Below, one piece after another: positions 43,055-52,488 of a stretch of 64,000 bases of DNA. The first letter of the stretch is position 1. The number at the start of each line of letters is the position of its first letter. Origin of the DNA: Lunatibacter salilacus (GTDB lineage: Bacteria > Bacteroidota > Bacteroidia > Cytophagales > Cyclobacteriaceae); NCBI RefSeq assembly GCF_009797935.1, contig NZ_VOLC01000005.1, positions 248,001-312,000 of the forward strand. The letters run 5' to 3'. The notes beneath the pieces are model-generated. The model saw only the letters and a list, made by a program, of their open reading frames with translations, did not search any database and was not told where the DNA came from. A program made the position numbers and the translations under genes.

Positions 43055-43649
43055 GCAAAGTCCCATCTTCGTTGGGATTACCGGGGGGATCGGGGCGGGT
43101 AAAACTACAATAGCCAAACTTTTCACCGTTCTTGGCATACCTGTATATAATGCGGACAATAGGGCCAAATGGCTAATGGCAAATGATTCTGCCCTAAGAA
43201 ATTCGATTTCTAACGCCTTTGGAGATGAATCGTTCACTAATGAAGGTCAACTAAACAAAGCCTATTTGGCGAAAACTGTCTTTTCAGATTCCAAGAAAAC
43301 TGCTTTAATAAACTCCCTCGTTCATCCTGCCGTTAAGATGGATTTTACGCAATGGGCTGTAGACCAACATACTGCATATGTCATTAAGGAGGCTGCATTG
43401 CTATTTGAGACTGGATCTTACCGGGATCTTGACAAAACCATTTTGGTGTCTGCCCCCATGGATATACGGATCTCGCGGGTAATGGAAAGAGATCCGCAAC
43501 GGGATCAAGATCAAATTCATGAAATTATAGCACGACAGCTCCCGGAGGAAGAAAAAAAAGCACTTGCAGACTTTGTGGTAGATAATAAAGGCAATAAATT
43601 AGTCATTCCGCAGGTGCTAAAAATACACAAGGCCCTACTGTCAGCGTAA
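43047..43649 (+). CDS. coaE: Dephospho-CoA kinase
   Basis: A 200-residue P-loop kinase: Walker A GITGGIGAGKTT at 10-21, the DxD-like NADNRAKWL near 35-43, and KEAALLFETGSYRDLDKTIL near 111-130, all standard for CoaE. It phosphorylates dephospho-CoA at the 3' hydroxyl to form coenzyme A, the last step of the pathway. Its start overlaps the end of the YbbR-like gene, and it closes the nusB cluster. The next gene is convergent, 9 bp away. Confidence 0.95.
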   Translation: MNRQSPIFVGITGGIGAGKTTIAKLFTVLGIPVYNADNRAKWLMANDSALRNSISNAFGDESFTNEGQLNKAYLAKTVFSDSKKTALINSLVHPAVKMDFTQWAVDQHTAYVIKEAALLFETGSYRDLDKTILVSAPMDIRISRVMERDPQRDQDQIHEIIARQLPEEEKKALADFVVDNKGNKLVIPQVLKIHKALLSA

Positions 43650-43658
43650 TCTTCTTAC

Positions 43659-43904
43659 TTATAACTCTGCCAAATTTATCTGGTCCAAGTAAAATTTCAT
43701 CCTCGAATGCCTGTGATTTAGGAATTCAATTTTGTCTATCCGGTCATACTTATGGTTGTAAAAAACCTCCACGTATTCCTTTCCCAACAGGTATAGGTTT
43801 ATTTTGTAGGCATAATAGCGTATGCCGACGACAAAGGTTCCCTCCGTGTAGAGTTTTTGAATTTTTTTGCCCAGTGAAAGTTTTCTAAAATCTTCTTTAC
43901 TCAT
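43659..43904 (-). CDS. Small conserved-looking hypothetical protein
   Basis: An 81-residue basic protein, MSKEDFRKLSLGKKIQKLYT at the start and tyrosine-rich in the middle (IRYYAYKINLYLLGKEYVEV). Strand-rich text and the compact size suggest a small beta-sheet domain. It lacks a signal peptide or membrane segment. I recall similar short proteins in Bacteroidota but no functional name. It is convergent with coaE. The gap beyond it (43905-44197) is AT-rich with no gene seen. Confidence 0.65.
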   Translation of the reverse strand: MSKEDFRKLSLGKKIQKLYTEGTFVVGIRYYAYKINLYLLGKEYVEVFYNHKYDRIDKIEFLNHRHSRMKFYLDQINLAEL

Positions 43905-44197
43905 GTTTCTGATATATTCCAGTTCCCAAAAAACCTCTCCGTAACTAAATCATTATTAACTGACTTTCAATTAATTAAATAACCTTATTCAATTTCTATT
44001 GGGACATCTAATTTAAACATTTTTTCTTTTATCTGAAAAAAACCATTCTTCAAATTCAATTTTCATCCGACCCTGAACCTCCTTCCCTAATTTTACAAGT
44101 ATACACTATTCTCTCAACTAAGACTTCAAATTATGCGTTAACATTTTGTTTGCTAAAGCTTCCTGTTTAATATTGGACAAAATTGAATGACCAGTAC

Positions 44198-44683
44198 ATG
44201 TACAAACGAATTCCTTACCAAATAGCTTATCGCTATGTCGTGTTTTTTTTTGGATTGAGCCTCTTTTTTTCCTGCTCATCCACCAAAAAAATCAGAAACC
44301 AAAATATTGATCACGTTATAGGCACCGCTAAGTCATTTCGCGGCACACCCTACCGGTATGGGGGGACTAGCAGGGCCGGGATGGACTGTTCCGCACTTGT
44401 CTTCCAATCTTTTCGCAGTGTAGGTGTGACCTTACCCCGGTCAACGGCAGAGCAGATTAAAATCGGAAAAAAAATATCAAGAAATAAACTCGAAAAAGGG
44501 GACGTGGTTTTCTTTGCTACTGGAAATCGCAGGAGAAAAGTGACCCATGCCGGCATCGTTACTCAAGCTGGAAGGGGAAACATCCAATTTATCCATGCCT
44601 CTACTTCCTTAGGTGTAACAGAAGACGATATCTTCTCAAACTATTGGTCGGGGAAATTTTTGCAGGGAAGAAGGATTTTCTGA
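44198..44683 (+). CDS. NlpC/P60 family (C40) peptidoglycan endopeptidase lipoprotein
   Basis: A 161-residue lipoprotein from the ATG at 44198 (the longer frame uses a TTG at 44183). The lipobox is LFFSC26. The catalytic domain has Cys64 in MDCSALVFQSF, His117 in VTHAGIV and His133 in FIHAST, the C40 triad. Such enzymes cleave D-glutamyl-diaminopimelate bonds in peptidoglycan stem peptides; the enzyme would be anchored on the periplasmic side. It resembles the short Spr/MepS-like form. It is a single gene upstream of atpD. Confidence 0.9.
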   Translation: MYKRIPYQIAYRYVVFFFGLSLFFSCSSTKKIRNQNIDHVIGTAKSFRGTPYRYGGTSRAGMDCSALVFQSFRSVGVTLPRSTAEQIKIGKKISRNKLEKGDVVFFATGNRRRKVTHAGIVTQAGRGNIQFIHASTSLGVTEDDIFSNYWSGKFLQGRRIF

Positions 44684-44786
44684 CTGGAAAAAAAATAAAA
44701 AAACGGACATTTATTGATTAAAATGCATCGGACAAAATTTACGGATAAAAAATTGACGGAAAGTAGATTAATTTTTAAAACATCCT

Positions 44787-44816
44787 TTGGTATTAATCTT
44801 TATTAACTAATTTTGC
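44787..44816 (+). promoter_or_regulatory. Promoter of the atpDC operon
   Basis: TTTG at 44787-44790 and TAATTTTG at 44809-44816 match both Bacteroidota promoter boxes with 18 bp between them. Initiation near 44822 would give a leader of about 40 nt before the atpD ATG at 44862. Confidence 0.65.
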
Positions 44817-44852
44817 ATCCGAATAAAAACGTACAGTTCCTTTTCATCTTAA

Positions 44853-46364
<1,512 letters not shown>

Positions 46365-46380
46365 GTTAAACAACAATTTA

Positions 46381-46407
46381 AACGGTGCAGGAATATCGTG
46401 CACCGTT
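46381..46407 (+). promoter_or_regulatory. Hairpin between atpD and atpC
   Basis: AACGGTGCA (46381-46389) and TGCACCGTT (46399-46407) form a perfect 9-bp stem with a 9-nt loop in the gap between the two genes. It is not followed by a T-tract, so it is unlikely to be a full terminator. It could protect the atpD 3' end or reduce atpC expression; the atpC start is 15 bp after it. Confidence 0.65.
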
Positions 46408-46421
46408 TCTCAAGATATATT

Positions 46422-46667
46422 ATGCATCTAGAAATAATAACTCCTGATAAAAAAGTATTCGTAGGAGAAGTTTCTGAAGCTTCATTTCCCGGGGCTGATG
46501 GGTCGTTTCAGGTCTTGAAAAACCACGCTCCTCTCGTGTCAGCCCTCGCAAAAGGTCCTATTTCATTTACTACGACTTTGGGAAAGCAATCTTTCGTGGT
46601 AGACGGCGGAGTAGTGGAAGTCAATGACAACAAAATAATGGTATTGGCGGAAAAGGTATTGGCCTAA
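46422..46667 (+). CDS. atpC: ATP synthase F1 subunit epsilon
   Basis: An 81-residue protein from the ATG at 46422, beginning MHLEIITPDKKVFVGEVSEA and containing PGADGSFQVLKNHAPLVSAL, the beta-sandwich signature of epsilon. It lacks the C-terminal helical pair found in E. coli AtpC (about 138 residues); short forms of this size are usual in Bacteroidota. The upstream GTG frame start (46398) lies inside the hairpin and is not favoured. It is followed by a terminator. Confidence 0.93.
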   Translation: MHLEIITPDKKVFVGEVSEASFPGADGSFQVLKNHAPLVSALAKGPISFTTTLGKQSFVVDGGVVEVNDNKIMVLAEKVLA

Positions 46668-46694
46668 ATCAAGTCAATTCCACTTATTAATTAC

Positions 46695-46727
46695 AAGAGG
46701 CAGATCTCAGAGGAGACTGCCTCTTTT
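46695..46727 (+). terminator. Rho-independent terminator of atpDC
   Basis: AAGAGGCAG (46695-46703) pairs with CTGCCTCTT (46717-46725) and is followed by T residues and a second T-rich run. It lies 28 bp after the atpC stop. Confidence 0.88.
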
Positions 46728-46779
46728 GCTTTTTGGACGGAAAGAACGTTCTGGGGAAGGGGCTTGATGGAATTATTTG

Positions 46780-46945
46780 CCCTCAATAGTTCTTTAACCC
46801 AGATTATGTGTTGGGGTTCGTAGCTGCTTGTCCCGACCAGGTCGGGAAGGGCTTAAAACATAACAAAATCAGTCACTTCGGAGAATGAGTCGTACTAACC
46901 AACCCCTACGGTGAACTCAAAAAGTGAAGCAAAGTGGCTGATTTT
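46780..46945. repeat. Palindromic intergenic element after atpC
   Basis: The 351-bp gap between atpC and the next gene holds a perfect palindrome TCCCGACC-A-GGTCGGGA (46831-46847) and, beyond it, a 14-bp inverted repeat with one wobble position, AAAATCAGTCACTT (46865-46878) and AAGTGGCTGATTTT (46932-46945). The arms enclose CAACCCC and ACTTCG-type text. The layout looks like an interspersed structured repeat rather than a gene. Confidence 0.55.
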
Positions 46946-47018
46946 AAAGTGTTTTAGGTCCACATCCGAAATTCTAATGCATATTCCGGGTTTAATAAGT
47001 TACATTCCAACCAGAACC

Positions 47019-47570
47019 CTACTCTCGCTCTATGGGCATTCCCGTCTCAAACCCGTCAATACTTTTCCTGTTTTTTTCCTGCCAGTAATTCCGGATTTCC
47101 TCTGGTCCCTTCTTTTCTGCCCAATTACTTAGAACTGTCCGCTCTTCTCTGAAATCCATCAATGGGACCGCAAATCCACAGGATGTTTGTACAAGGTCTA
47201 TATCCATTTCAATGATTTGCCTCATCCCCGGAATTGCCGGAAAAAATATGGAAAGGTTTTGAAATACGGCGTCATCATGATGGTATATTTCCGCCGTCCC
47301 ATAAAGCCTCAAAATCTGCGGTTTCCCCTCAAATGCGCAAAACATAATCGTCATGCGGTTATTTCGAAGTAGATGGGAGGCGGTTTCATTTCCACTTCCG
47401 GTAAGATTCACCCATATTATCTTATTTCCGTCTATAACCCGCAAGGTATCCATTCCCTTTGGAGAAACATTAACCCTGCCCTCCTCTGCGGCAGTTCCCA
47501 CAAAAAACACCTTCTGATTCTGGATAAAATCGGTTAATTCCATTGTCAAGCTTGCAAATTTCTTTCCCAT
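47019..47570 (-). CDS. Pyridoxamine 5'-phosphate oxidase-fold (PPOX) family protein
   Basis: A 183-residue protein from ATG 47570 (MGKKFASLTMELTDFIQNQK). It has the split-barrel core texts FFVGTAAEEGRVNVSPKGMD, IIWVNLTGSGNETASHLLRN and MTIMFCAFEGKPQILRLYG, placing it in the FMN- or F420-type PPOX superfamily. These bind flavin or similar cofactors and are often stress or detoxification proteins; it is not the PdxH enzyme itself, as the PdxH-specific C-terminus is absent. The longer frame from 47654 would add 28 non-family residues. A downstream (43- to 46-kb) or partner gene is not evident. Confidence 0.83.
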   Translation of the reverse strand: MGKKFASLTMELTDFIQNQKVFFVGTAAEEGRVNVSPKGMDTLRVIDGNKIIWVNLTGSGNETASHLLRNNRMTIMFCAFEGKPQILRLYGTAEIYHHDDAVFQNLSIFFPAIPGMRQIIEMDIDLVQTSCGFAVPLMDFREERTVLSNWAEKKGPEEIRNYWQEKNRKSIDGFETGMPIERE

Positions 47571-47888
47571 GTGATATGATTGATAAGTGCATATCAAAGA
47601 TGCAATTAGATATTTGCAACTGCCAGAAATTCCATAAATTTTCACTAAAAACATCTGTTAAAACGGAAGAAGGGTATTTAAACTGTTCCAGTTTGTGAGG
47701 CAGGCTCTGTGTCAACCGCTCGCCTTCTGGAAGAAAACTTAAATAGTCAAACACAACAAGATACTGGCCGGGCGAAACAGAATACAAACTGAGCATTTCA
47801 TGATGCTGGTGATCCAAATAAAAAGATAAAGAAAACACATATCATCGACTGGACATTATTTCGCAACTCTAACCAAAACCACATAAAA

Positions 47889-47924
47889 AAAGAGACCAAG
47901 TCTGAAAGCAGGATTGGTCTCTTT
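47889..47924 (-). terminator. Terminator downstream of the dodecin gene
   Basis: AAAGAGACCAA (47889-47899) pairs with TTGGTCTCTTT (47914-47924), an 11-bp stem. On the minus strand it is followed by a run of T residues. It lies about 110 bp after the dodecin stop, the nearest gene in that direction. The 47571-48033 stretch otherwise has no gene I can support. Confidence 0.75.
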
Positions 47925-48033
47925 AATTTCTAAAGGACAAGATAAATCTTTGATCCAATAGATTCTGAATAGTTACCCAAGAAATTACGTGAGGTTCAAT
48001 TTCACGGCTAAATGATTTTTCTTTTTTTCCAGA

Positions 48034-48261
48034 TCATCTAGGCCCATCACTGTTATCACCACGCTCTATCCGGAAAGACAATTTACAGTTGACGCCATAA
48101 GTACTTATTTTGCCATCCTTTACATGTACTTTGATGTTTTCCACATTGACCGAATCAATATTTTTCATAGTCCGAGAGGCTTCCTCCACCACATTTTGCA
48201 ATGCGTCATCAATACTTGACTCCGATACACCAATTAGTTCTACTATTTTTACGATCGTCAT
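48034..48261 (-). CDS. Dodecin family flavin-binding protein
   Basis: A 75-residue protein, MTIVKIVELIGVSESSIDDA at the start, then a helix (LQNVVEEASRTMKNIDSVNV) and strands (NIKVHVKDGKISTYGVNCKL). This size and pattern match dodecins, dodecameric proteins that bind riboflavin or FMN and act as flavin buffers or protect against photodamage. The Trp that stacks on flavin in archaeal dodecin is not conserved here; Tyr53 may substitute, which is inference. A GCCAAAAGCAAGCCAA stretch at 48304-48319 upstream has GG-N10-GC spacing like a sigma-54 promoter but is not a close match. Confidence 0.88.
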   Translation of the reverse strand: MTIVKIVELIGVSESSIDDALQNVVEEASRTMKNIDSVNVENIKVHVKDGKISTYGVNCKLSFRIERGDNSDGPR

Positions 48262-48599
48262 AATATTTTAGTTAAGTTCAACAAATACGTTCTATCAATT
48301 TACGCCAAAAGCAAGCCAATCGCTGCCGTTGTGTTTTTATAGGCTGATAGGTACATAAAATCAACAAAATTAGATCTGAAATAGATTAGAATTAAATTTA
48401 AAGTACTGAACTTTCCCCAAGGTGTAACGTAAAACTCACATAAAAATTGAATTCCACAATATAATCGCTACAAAGACGGATCCAGAAAACGTAAATGAAA
48501 AGATATTGCTAAATTTTATTTTTTTAAATATCAGGGATATTTATTGAGTATTTAACTATATAATTTGGGTTTTTATATTATTTGACGGTGTTTATTTTG

Positions 48600-48815
48600 C
48601 ATCAATATTTCCGGATTGTCTATCGTCGTTCAGTTCTTGGGTCATAAGCCTATCTAAAATGACCTACGACAATTCTATTCTGGTGATGTGTAAGATCGCT
48701 TATTGGTGCGATTCTAGAGCCCTACTAAAATAACATCGAATAGTATTCTCAAAAATTAGATTAATACCTATCATTTAAAAGCCAGGCAAGGAATATTCCT
48801 GCCTGGCCTTTTTCT
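48600..48815 (+). ncRNA. Candidate structured non-coding RNA with its own terminator
   Basis: No ORF covers this part of the 703-bp gap, yet the plus strand folds well. GATTGTC (48614-48620) pairs with GACAATT (48668-48674); within it GGGTCAT (48639-48645) pairs with ATGACCT (48659-48665). A further hairpin GATCGC (48694-48699) / GCGATT (48708-48713) follows. The end is a strong intrinsic terminator built on GCCAGGCA and TGCCTGGC with a T-run (48781-48814). No tmRNA, SRP RNA, RNase P or 6S signature was recognised. The promoter is not clear, so the 5' end is approximate. The rest of the gap (48262-48599) shows no gene. Confidence 0.45.
48777..48814 (+). terminator. Intrinsic terminator of the candidate RNA
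   Basis: GCCAGGCAAGGAAT and ATTCCTGCCTGGC form a long stem with a one-base bulge, with A residues before and CTTTTTC after. No protein gene in the plus direction precedes it within 4 kb, which is why a non-coding transcript is suspected. Confidence 0.8.
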
Positions 48816-48964
48816 TAAATCAGCAATGAAATCAGCTGCAGTTCTGAATGACTTCCTTTAAGCCGTAAAGGTACATTTTACGTAAATAAGAAAGATAATG
48901 CATGATTTTCTTGTTCATTCGCCAAGTATTTCAAATTAAAGGTACGCTCCTCGACACAAATAAA

Positions 48965-49138
48965 TCACGCTTTTTTTATGGGTTTATTCGTTTTGGATTT
49001 GTTGGAGCTAGGATCGATAAATTCCTCATGAGGCTTATCATCAGCCTTTTTGGTTTTCTTCTTATCATTTCCTAGCGGAGTCACTTGGAGCTTGCCTGTG
49101 TCTATTTTGTTTTTTCGGTCACTTTCTGTCTTTGCCAT
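48965..49138 (-). CDS. Small lysine-rich protein, 57 residues
   Basis: A short gene from ATG at 49136-49138 to TGA at 48965-48967. The product begins MAKTESDRKNKIDTGKLQVT and continues PLGNDKKKTKKADDKPHEEF, ending in PIKKA. It is highly charged, Lys-rich and probably disordered. The codon pattern is like neighbouring genes and the initiating MAK... is typical. I recall similar tiny proteins in Bacteroidota stress clusters, without known function. It stands close to other small stress-type genes. Confidence 0.55.
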   Translation of the reverse strand: MAKTESDRKNKIDTGKLQVTPLGNDKKKTKKADDKPHEEFIDPSSNKSKTNKPIKKA

Positions 49139-49557
49139 AGATAATTTGATTTATAGTTTTTCTCGTTTATAAAAAATCCAAATTTTTAGGGGCATGTATC
49201 GGATATAACACCTTATATGGTAAGGTATCAATAAGCAAAGATATTGCCCAATCATAAAACCGATTGTTCAAAGGTTTGAAAGAAAATTTTATACAGAAAT
49301 ATAACTTGGCAAGTATTCAAAATTTTAAATCAACGGAAAGTCCACATTGCCAGATGTACGTGCAACGGGTATTTTCTTGATGTAACCCAAAGAGGATTAA
49401 ATTTCGATATAAAAAATCTCGAAAATGTTATTATATCCAATCGGGAGTGCCTAATTAATATGTAACGTTTTGTGGATTTTTTGTAACAGTAACGGTATGT
49501 ATTTGGCTACATTTAATGCATTATGATCAAAGAAGACCCAATTTACCAGCCCCGCCT
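49139..49557. other. Intergenic region, nothing recognised
   Basis: AT-rich gap of 419 bp upstream of the sigma-54 regulator gene. A small inverted repeat ACCTTA/TAAGGT lies at 49210-49226. No convincing TAnnTTTG or sigma-54 promoter was found; a possible regulator leader from about 49490 is unproven. Confidence 0.3.
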
Positions 49558-50958
49558 ATGAAAAATGTGCTTATTGTTGACAATCAGATCTCAAATTGTA
49601 ATTTGGTGTCCAAACTACTAAAAAAAAACAACTATCATGTTGAGACCACTACCCGAGGCGATAGTGCTCTTGAAATGACTAAAAAAACAAAGTTTGACAT
49701 AATTTTAGCTGAATTCCATCTTCCGGATATTACAGGAGCCAAATTCTTTGATGAAGTGAGAAAAACCAATCCCGATACACAAATGGTCATGATGGGTACA
49801 GAGGTGCACTTGAAAATTGCCGTTGATATGATCAGACGTGGAGCAAACAACTTCCTATCAAAACCTTTGAATCCCGATGAACTAATTAATGTCATCAAGG
49901 ATGCTGAAAATATACCGCATACCTATGGACAAAAGATCGTTGTTCCAGACATGTGCTACGCCGGAGGGTTAAGCTCGTCACCCCTTAGTTTGGTTATTGG
50001 TGAAAGTCCTAAAGCAAAAGCGATGATGGAGCAGGTGAAGCGGGTTGGACCCACCAGTTTTTCAGTCGTTATCCAGGGGGAAACTGGAACTGGCAAAGAA
50101 TCAGTCGCCAGATTGATACACATGAATAGCCGCAGGAAAAATGGACCATTTGTAGCTGTGGATTGTGGATGTCTTTTGCGGGAAATAGCAGGAAGCCAAC
50201 TATTTGGTCATGAAAAAGGCGCTTTTACCGGTGCTGTAGCCAAGAAATCAGGCTTTTTCGAACAGGCAAAAGGGGGAACACTCTTTCTGGATGAAATTTC
50301 CAATTTACCTTTGGAAATTCAGGTTGGACTTTTGCGGGTATTACAGGAGAAAGTAATCCGGAAAGTCGGAGGGTATAATGAAATACCTGTAGATATTCGG
50401 ATCATCGCAGCCACTAATGAAAATTTACTGAACAGGATGGAAACTTCCAGTTTCCGTGAGGATTTGTATTTTAGGCTGTGCGAATACACACTGGAACTGC
50501 CACCACTCCGTGAGTGTATGGAAGACCTTCCACGGTTTATAGACTTCTTTCTCGAACAAACCTGTCGGGAATTGGGTAAGCCTAAGCCCACAATATGCGA
50601 AGAAGTAAGAGAATTTCTACAGCAGTATAATTGGCCGGGCAATATTCGTGAACTAAGAAACACCATACGTAGAGCCAGCCTATATGTAGATCGGGAAAAT
50701 ATGATACGTAAAGACGCATTGCCTCCCCATATAAAAGATTATGGGAATGATCCGATTGGTATTTTAAGCAATCCTGAAAAGCAGGGAAAGGTACTACGAA
50801 AATATGATTTGAAATCAACTGCCCTGAATGCGGAGTATCAACGAATCGTAGAGGTATTAGAAAAAGTCCGATTTAATAAAACTAAGGCTGCTGAAATTTT
50901 AAAAATCCATCGGAAAACCTTGTACGTTAAGTTAAAAACTCTAAAAATCCCATATTAA
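49558..50958 (+). CDS. Sigma-54-dependent response regulator with Glu in place of the receiver Asp
   Basis: A 466-residue NtrC-type regulator (from ATG 49558; an upstream ATG at 49516 adds 14 residues). Receiver domain residues 1-115: pocket D8-N9 instead of DD, and the phospho-acceptor position is E52 in ILAEFHLPD rather than Asp; T81 and K102 are present. The AAA+ domain has Walker A G174-E-T-G-T-G-K180, GAFTGA at 221-226 for sigma-54 contact, and Walker B LFLDEISN. The C-terminus is a Fis-type helix-turn-helix (NKTKAAEILKIHRKTLYVKL). Glu at the acceptor position often mimics the phosphorylated state, so it may be permanently active or controlled another way. No partner kinase is adjacent. 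Confidence 0.9.
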   Translation: MKNVLIVDNQISNCNLVSKLLKKNNYHVETTTRGDSALEMTKKTKFDIILAEFHLPDITGAKFFDEVRKTNPDTQMVMMGTEVHLKIAVDMIRRGANNFLSKPLNPDELINVIKDAENIPHTYGQKIVVPDMCYAGGLSSSPLSLVIGESPKAKAMMEQVKRVGPTSFSVVIQGETGTGKESVARLIHMNSRRKNGPFVAVDCGCLLREIAGSQLFGHEKGAFTGAVAKKSGFFEQAKGGTLFLDEISNLPLEIQVGLLRVLQEKVIRKVGGYNEIPVDIRIIAATNENLLNRMETSSFREDLYFRLCEYTLELPPLRECMEDLPRFIDFFLEQTCRELGKPKPTICEEVREFLQQYNWPGNIRELRNTIRRASLYVDRENMIRKDALPPHIKDYGNDPIGILSNPEKQGKVLRKYDLKSTALNAEYQRIVEVLEKVRFNKTKAAEILKIHRKTLYVKLKTLKIPY

Positions 50959-51071
50959 CCGGCATTTAAAAGAAAACCGAATTGCTTCAATAGTATAGGT
51001 TTCAGGAAATAACGTTAAATATGAGGCAATTCCTGTAATATTTGGGGAAACTTTCCATTTAGATCTAAAAA

Positions 51072-51100
51072 AAAGTGCTGGCATCAGATGCCAACACTTT
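51072..51100 (-). terminator. Terminator of the 79-residue membrane protein gene
   Basis: AAAGTG-C-TGGCATC and GATGCCA-A-CACTTT form a stem with one mismatch and a 1-nt centre (51072-51100). On the minus strand it is followed by eight T residues. It lies 8 bp after the stop of the gene at 51109-51348 and could also stop transcription from the sigma-54 regulator gene. Confidence 0.85.
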
Positions 51101-51108
51101 GTGAGAAA

Positions 51109-51348
51109 TCAGTTGCTGAATTTATCAGAGCCCTCCGTCTTTACAATTTTGTTGTAAATTCCCAACAGTAAAAAGGGGGAAGCCCACTGACCGACAAATA
51201 GAGCCGTCTTATCCTGTTTCAAAATTTTCAGTGTGAGTGATGCTGCCATCGCTGAAAGTGCTGACCAGAGATATACGTCTGAGGGGATTTTTGCCGTCTG
51301 ACTTTCAATTGTTTTGGCAAGTTTACCTTCTTTTTTTTCCGTATCCAT
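51109..51348 (-). CDS. Small hypothetical membrane protein (79 residues)
   Basis: A 79-residue protein: a charged N-terminal 20 residues, then two hydrophobic stretches (about 25-43, VYLWSALSAMAASLTLKIL, and 50-66, FVGQWASPFLLLGIYNKI) and a polar tail. It resembles small two-helix membrane proteins found near stress genes in Bacteroidota, but I have no family name. ATG at 51348 is the only start. Followed by a terminator. Confidence 0.7.
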   Translation of the reverse strand: MDTEKKEGKLAKTIESQTAKIPSDVYLWSALSAMAASLTLKILKQDKTALFVGQWASPFLLLGIYNKIVKTEGSDKFSN

Positions 51349-51537
51349 AATAGTTAATTTAGTTATTGAATTTCGCTTATCTTTTTCGACCTGTTCCGGC
51401 TTCGTAATGTGTAGGTACTACGCTATCAAAATGAACCAATGGAAGTAAATACCTCCCCCAAGACCAACAAAAGCGGGCAGTTGGATCTTCAAGGGATATG
51501 AACAGTTTTTTTTGAATTGTCCATTCCACTCACGGTT

Positions 51538-52071
51538 CTATTCCGCCGAAGCCTCCTCATTAATTTCCGATTCCGCCATTTCTGTCAATAGCTTATCTGC
51601 TTTTTTTTCCTCGTTTAAGGTTTGTTCCAGAATCTTGGCCACTTCATCATGGCCCATTTTTTTCGCCATTGCCACAAGAGAACCGTATGAAGCTATTTCA
51701 TAATGCTCCACTTTCTGACAAGCGACAATGATCCCCGCATCTCTAACCATCGTGTCGGATTTAGTGTCTTCCAAAATATCATTTGCCTCGGAAATAAGTC
51801 CCTCCATGGCCTCGCATTTTTCGGCCTTCGCTTTCTCATCAAGTAACTCAAAAACTTCCTCTAGCCTATTTACTTGATTTTTGGTCTCTTCGACATGATT
51901 CGTCAATGCCTCCGCCAATTTTGAAGAAGTGGCACCCTTTGCCATCTTTGGTAGTGCTTTGAGAAGATTCTTTTCGGCCCAATATATGTCCTTCAACTCA
52001 TGAAGAAATAACTGGTGGAATTTAGAGTCCTTCATTTTCTTGGACGGGCCATTTTTCTGTGTGGTTGCCAT
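51538..52071 (-). CDS. DUF892 (YciE/YciF-like) ferritin-like protein
   Basis: A 177-residue helical protein with the DUF892 pattern: FHQLFLHELKDIYWAEKNLL at 18-37, HVEETKNQVNRLEEVFELL at 59-77, GIIVACQKVEHYEIASYGSL and KILEQTLNEEKKADKLLTEM. The conserved Glu and His residues on these helices form a ferritin-like di-metal site. YciE/F proteins are stress-induced in enterobacteria and of unknown precise role. In Bacteroidota they often accompany other general-stress genes, as here with dodecin and small proteins. Confidence 0.9.
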   Translation of the reverse strand: MATTQKNGPSKKMKDSKFHQLFLHELKDIYWAEKNLLKALPKMAKGATSSKLAEALTNHVEETKNQVNRLEEVFELLDEKAKAEKCEAMEGLISEANDILEDTKSDTMVRDAGIIVACQKVEHYEIASYGSLVAMAKKMGHDEVAKILEQTLNEEKKADKLLTEMAESEINEEASAE

Positions 52072-52275
52072 AGTAATAATCTTAGAATTAGACGTTTTAA
52101 TATATAATCATTTATATATTCCGTCTCCAATATCCTGCCAATTTATACCTACTTAAATTATGGGTAGAAAGCTGCATTTTGAAAAAATAATAGGTGGGGA
52201 TGACTCAAAGTGTAACATTAATTCCCTGACATGTCAGGTTTTTCAATAATAATTTTCTCAAAACATGGAGAAACT

Positions 52276-52488
52276 TTACCCATTCTTATTGATTGATGGG
52301 TCCACACTTACGTTGTTGCCTGGAACCTCCGATTTCTTTCGAACCCTTTGTCCTCGAAAATATTTTGTTCCAGTAGTGATCCCCAATGAAGAATTCTTTT
52401 CAAAATGATAGGCAAATGGGTGGGGAAATCTCACTGAAGAAGGATTTTTGGTACTTTGTGCGGTGCTGGAAGGAAGGAAATTCTTCAT
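52276..52488 (-). CDS. Possible small hypothetical protein (70 residues)
   Basis: An open frame from ATG 52488 reads MKNFLPSSTAQSTKNPSSVR then FPHPFAYHFEKNSSLGITTG and ends at 52276. It is basic and lacks hydrophobic segments. It could be a disordered small protein like the one at 48965-49138, but there is no family evidence. It might equally be a chance ORF. Confidence 0.3.
   Translation of the reverse strand: MKNFLPSSTAQSTKNPSSVRFPHPFAYHFEKNSSLGITTGTKYFRGQRVRKKSEVPGNNVSVDPSINKNG

Noticed and set aside
47571-47838. 122-residue minus-strand ORF (47470-47838) upstream of the PPOX gene
   Set aside because: Its 3' part overlaps the PPOX gene in a different frame and the product shows no recognised domain; treated as chance, though the 5' 80 residues look protein-like.
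48304-48319. Sigma-54 promoter upstream of dodecin
   Set aside because: The GG-N10-GC spacing is right, but the -12 part reads TGGC rather than TTGC, so it is too weak to annotate.
48600-48815. 6S, tmRNA, SRP or RNase P RNA as identity of the structured RNA candidate
   Set aside because: None of the sequence signatures of these RNAs could be found, and the tmRNA 3' CCA end is missing.
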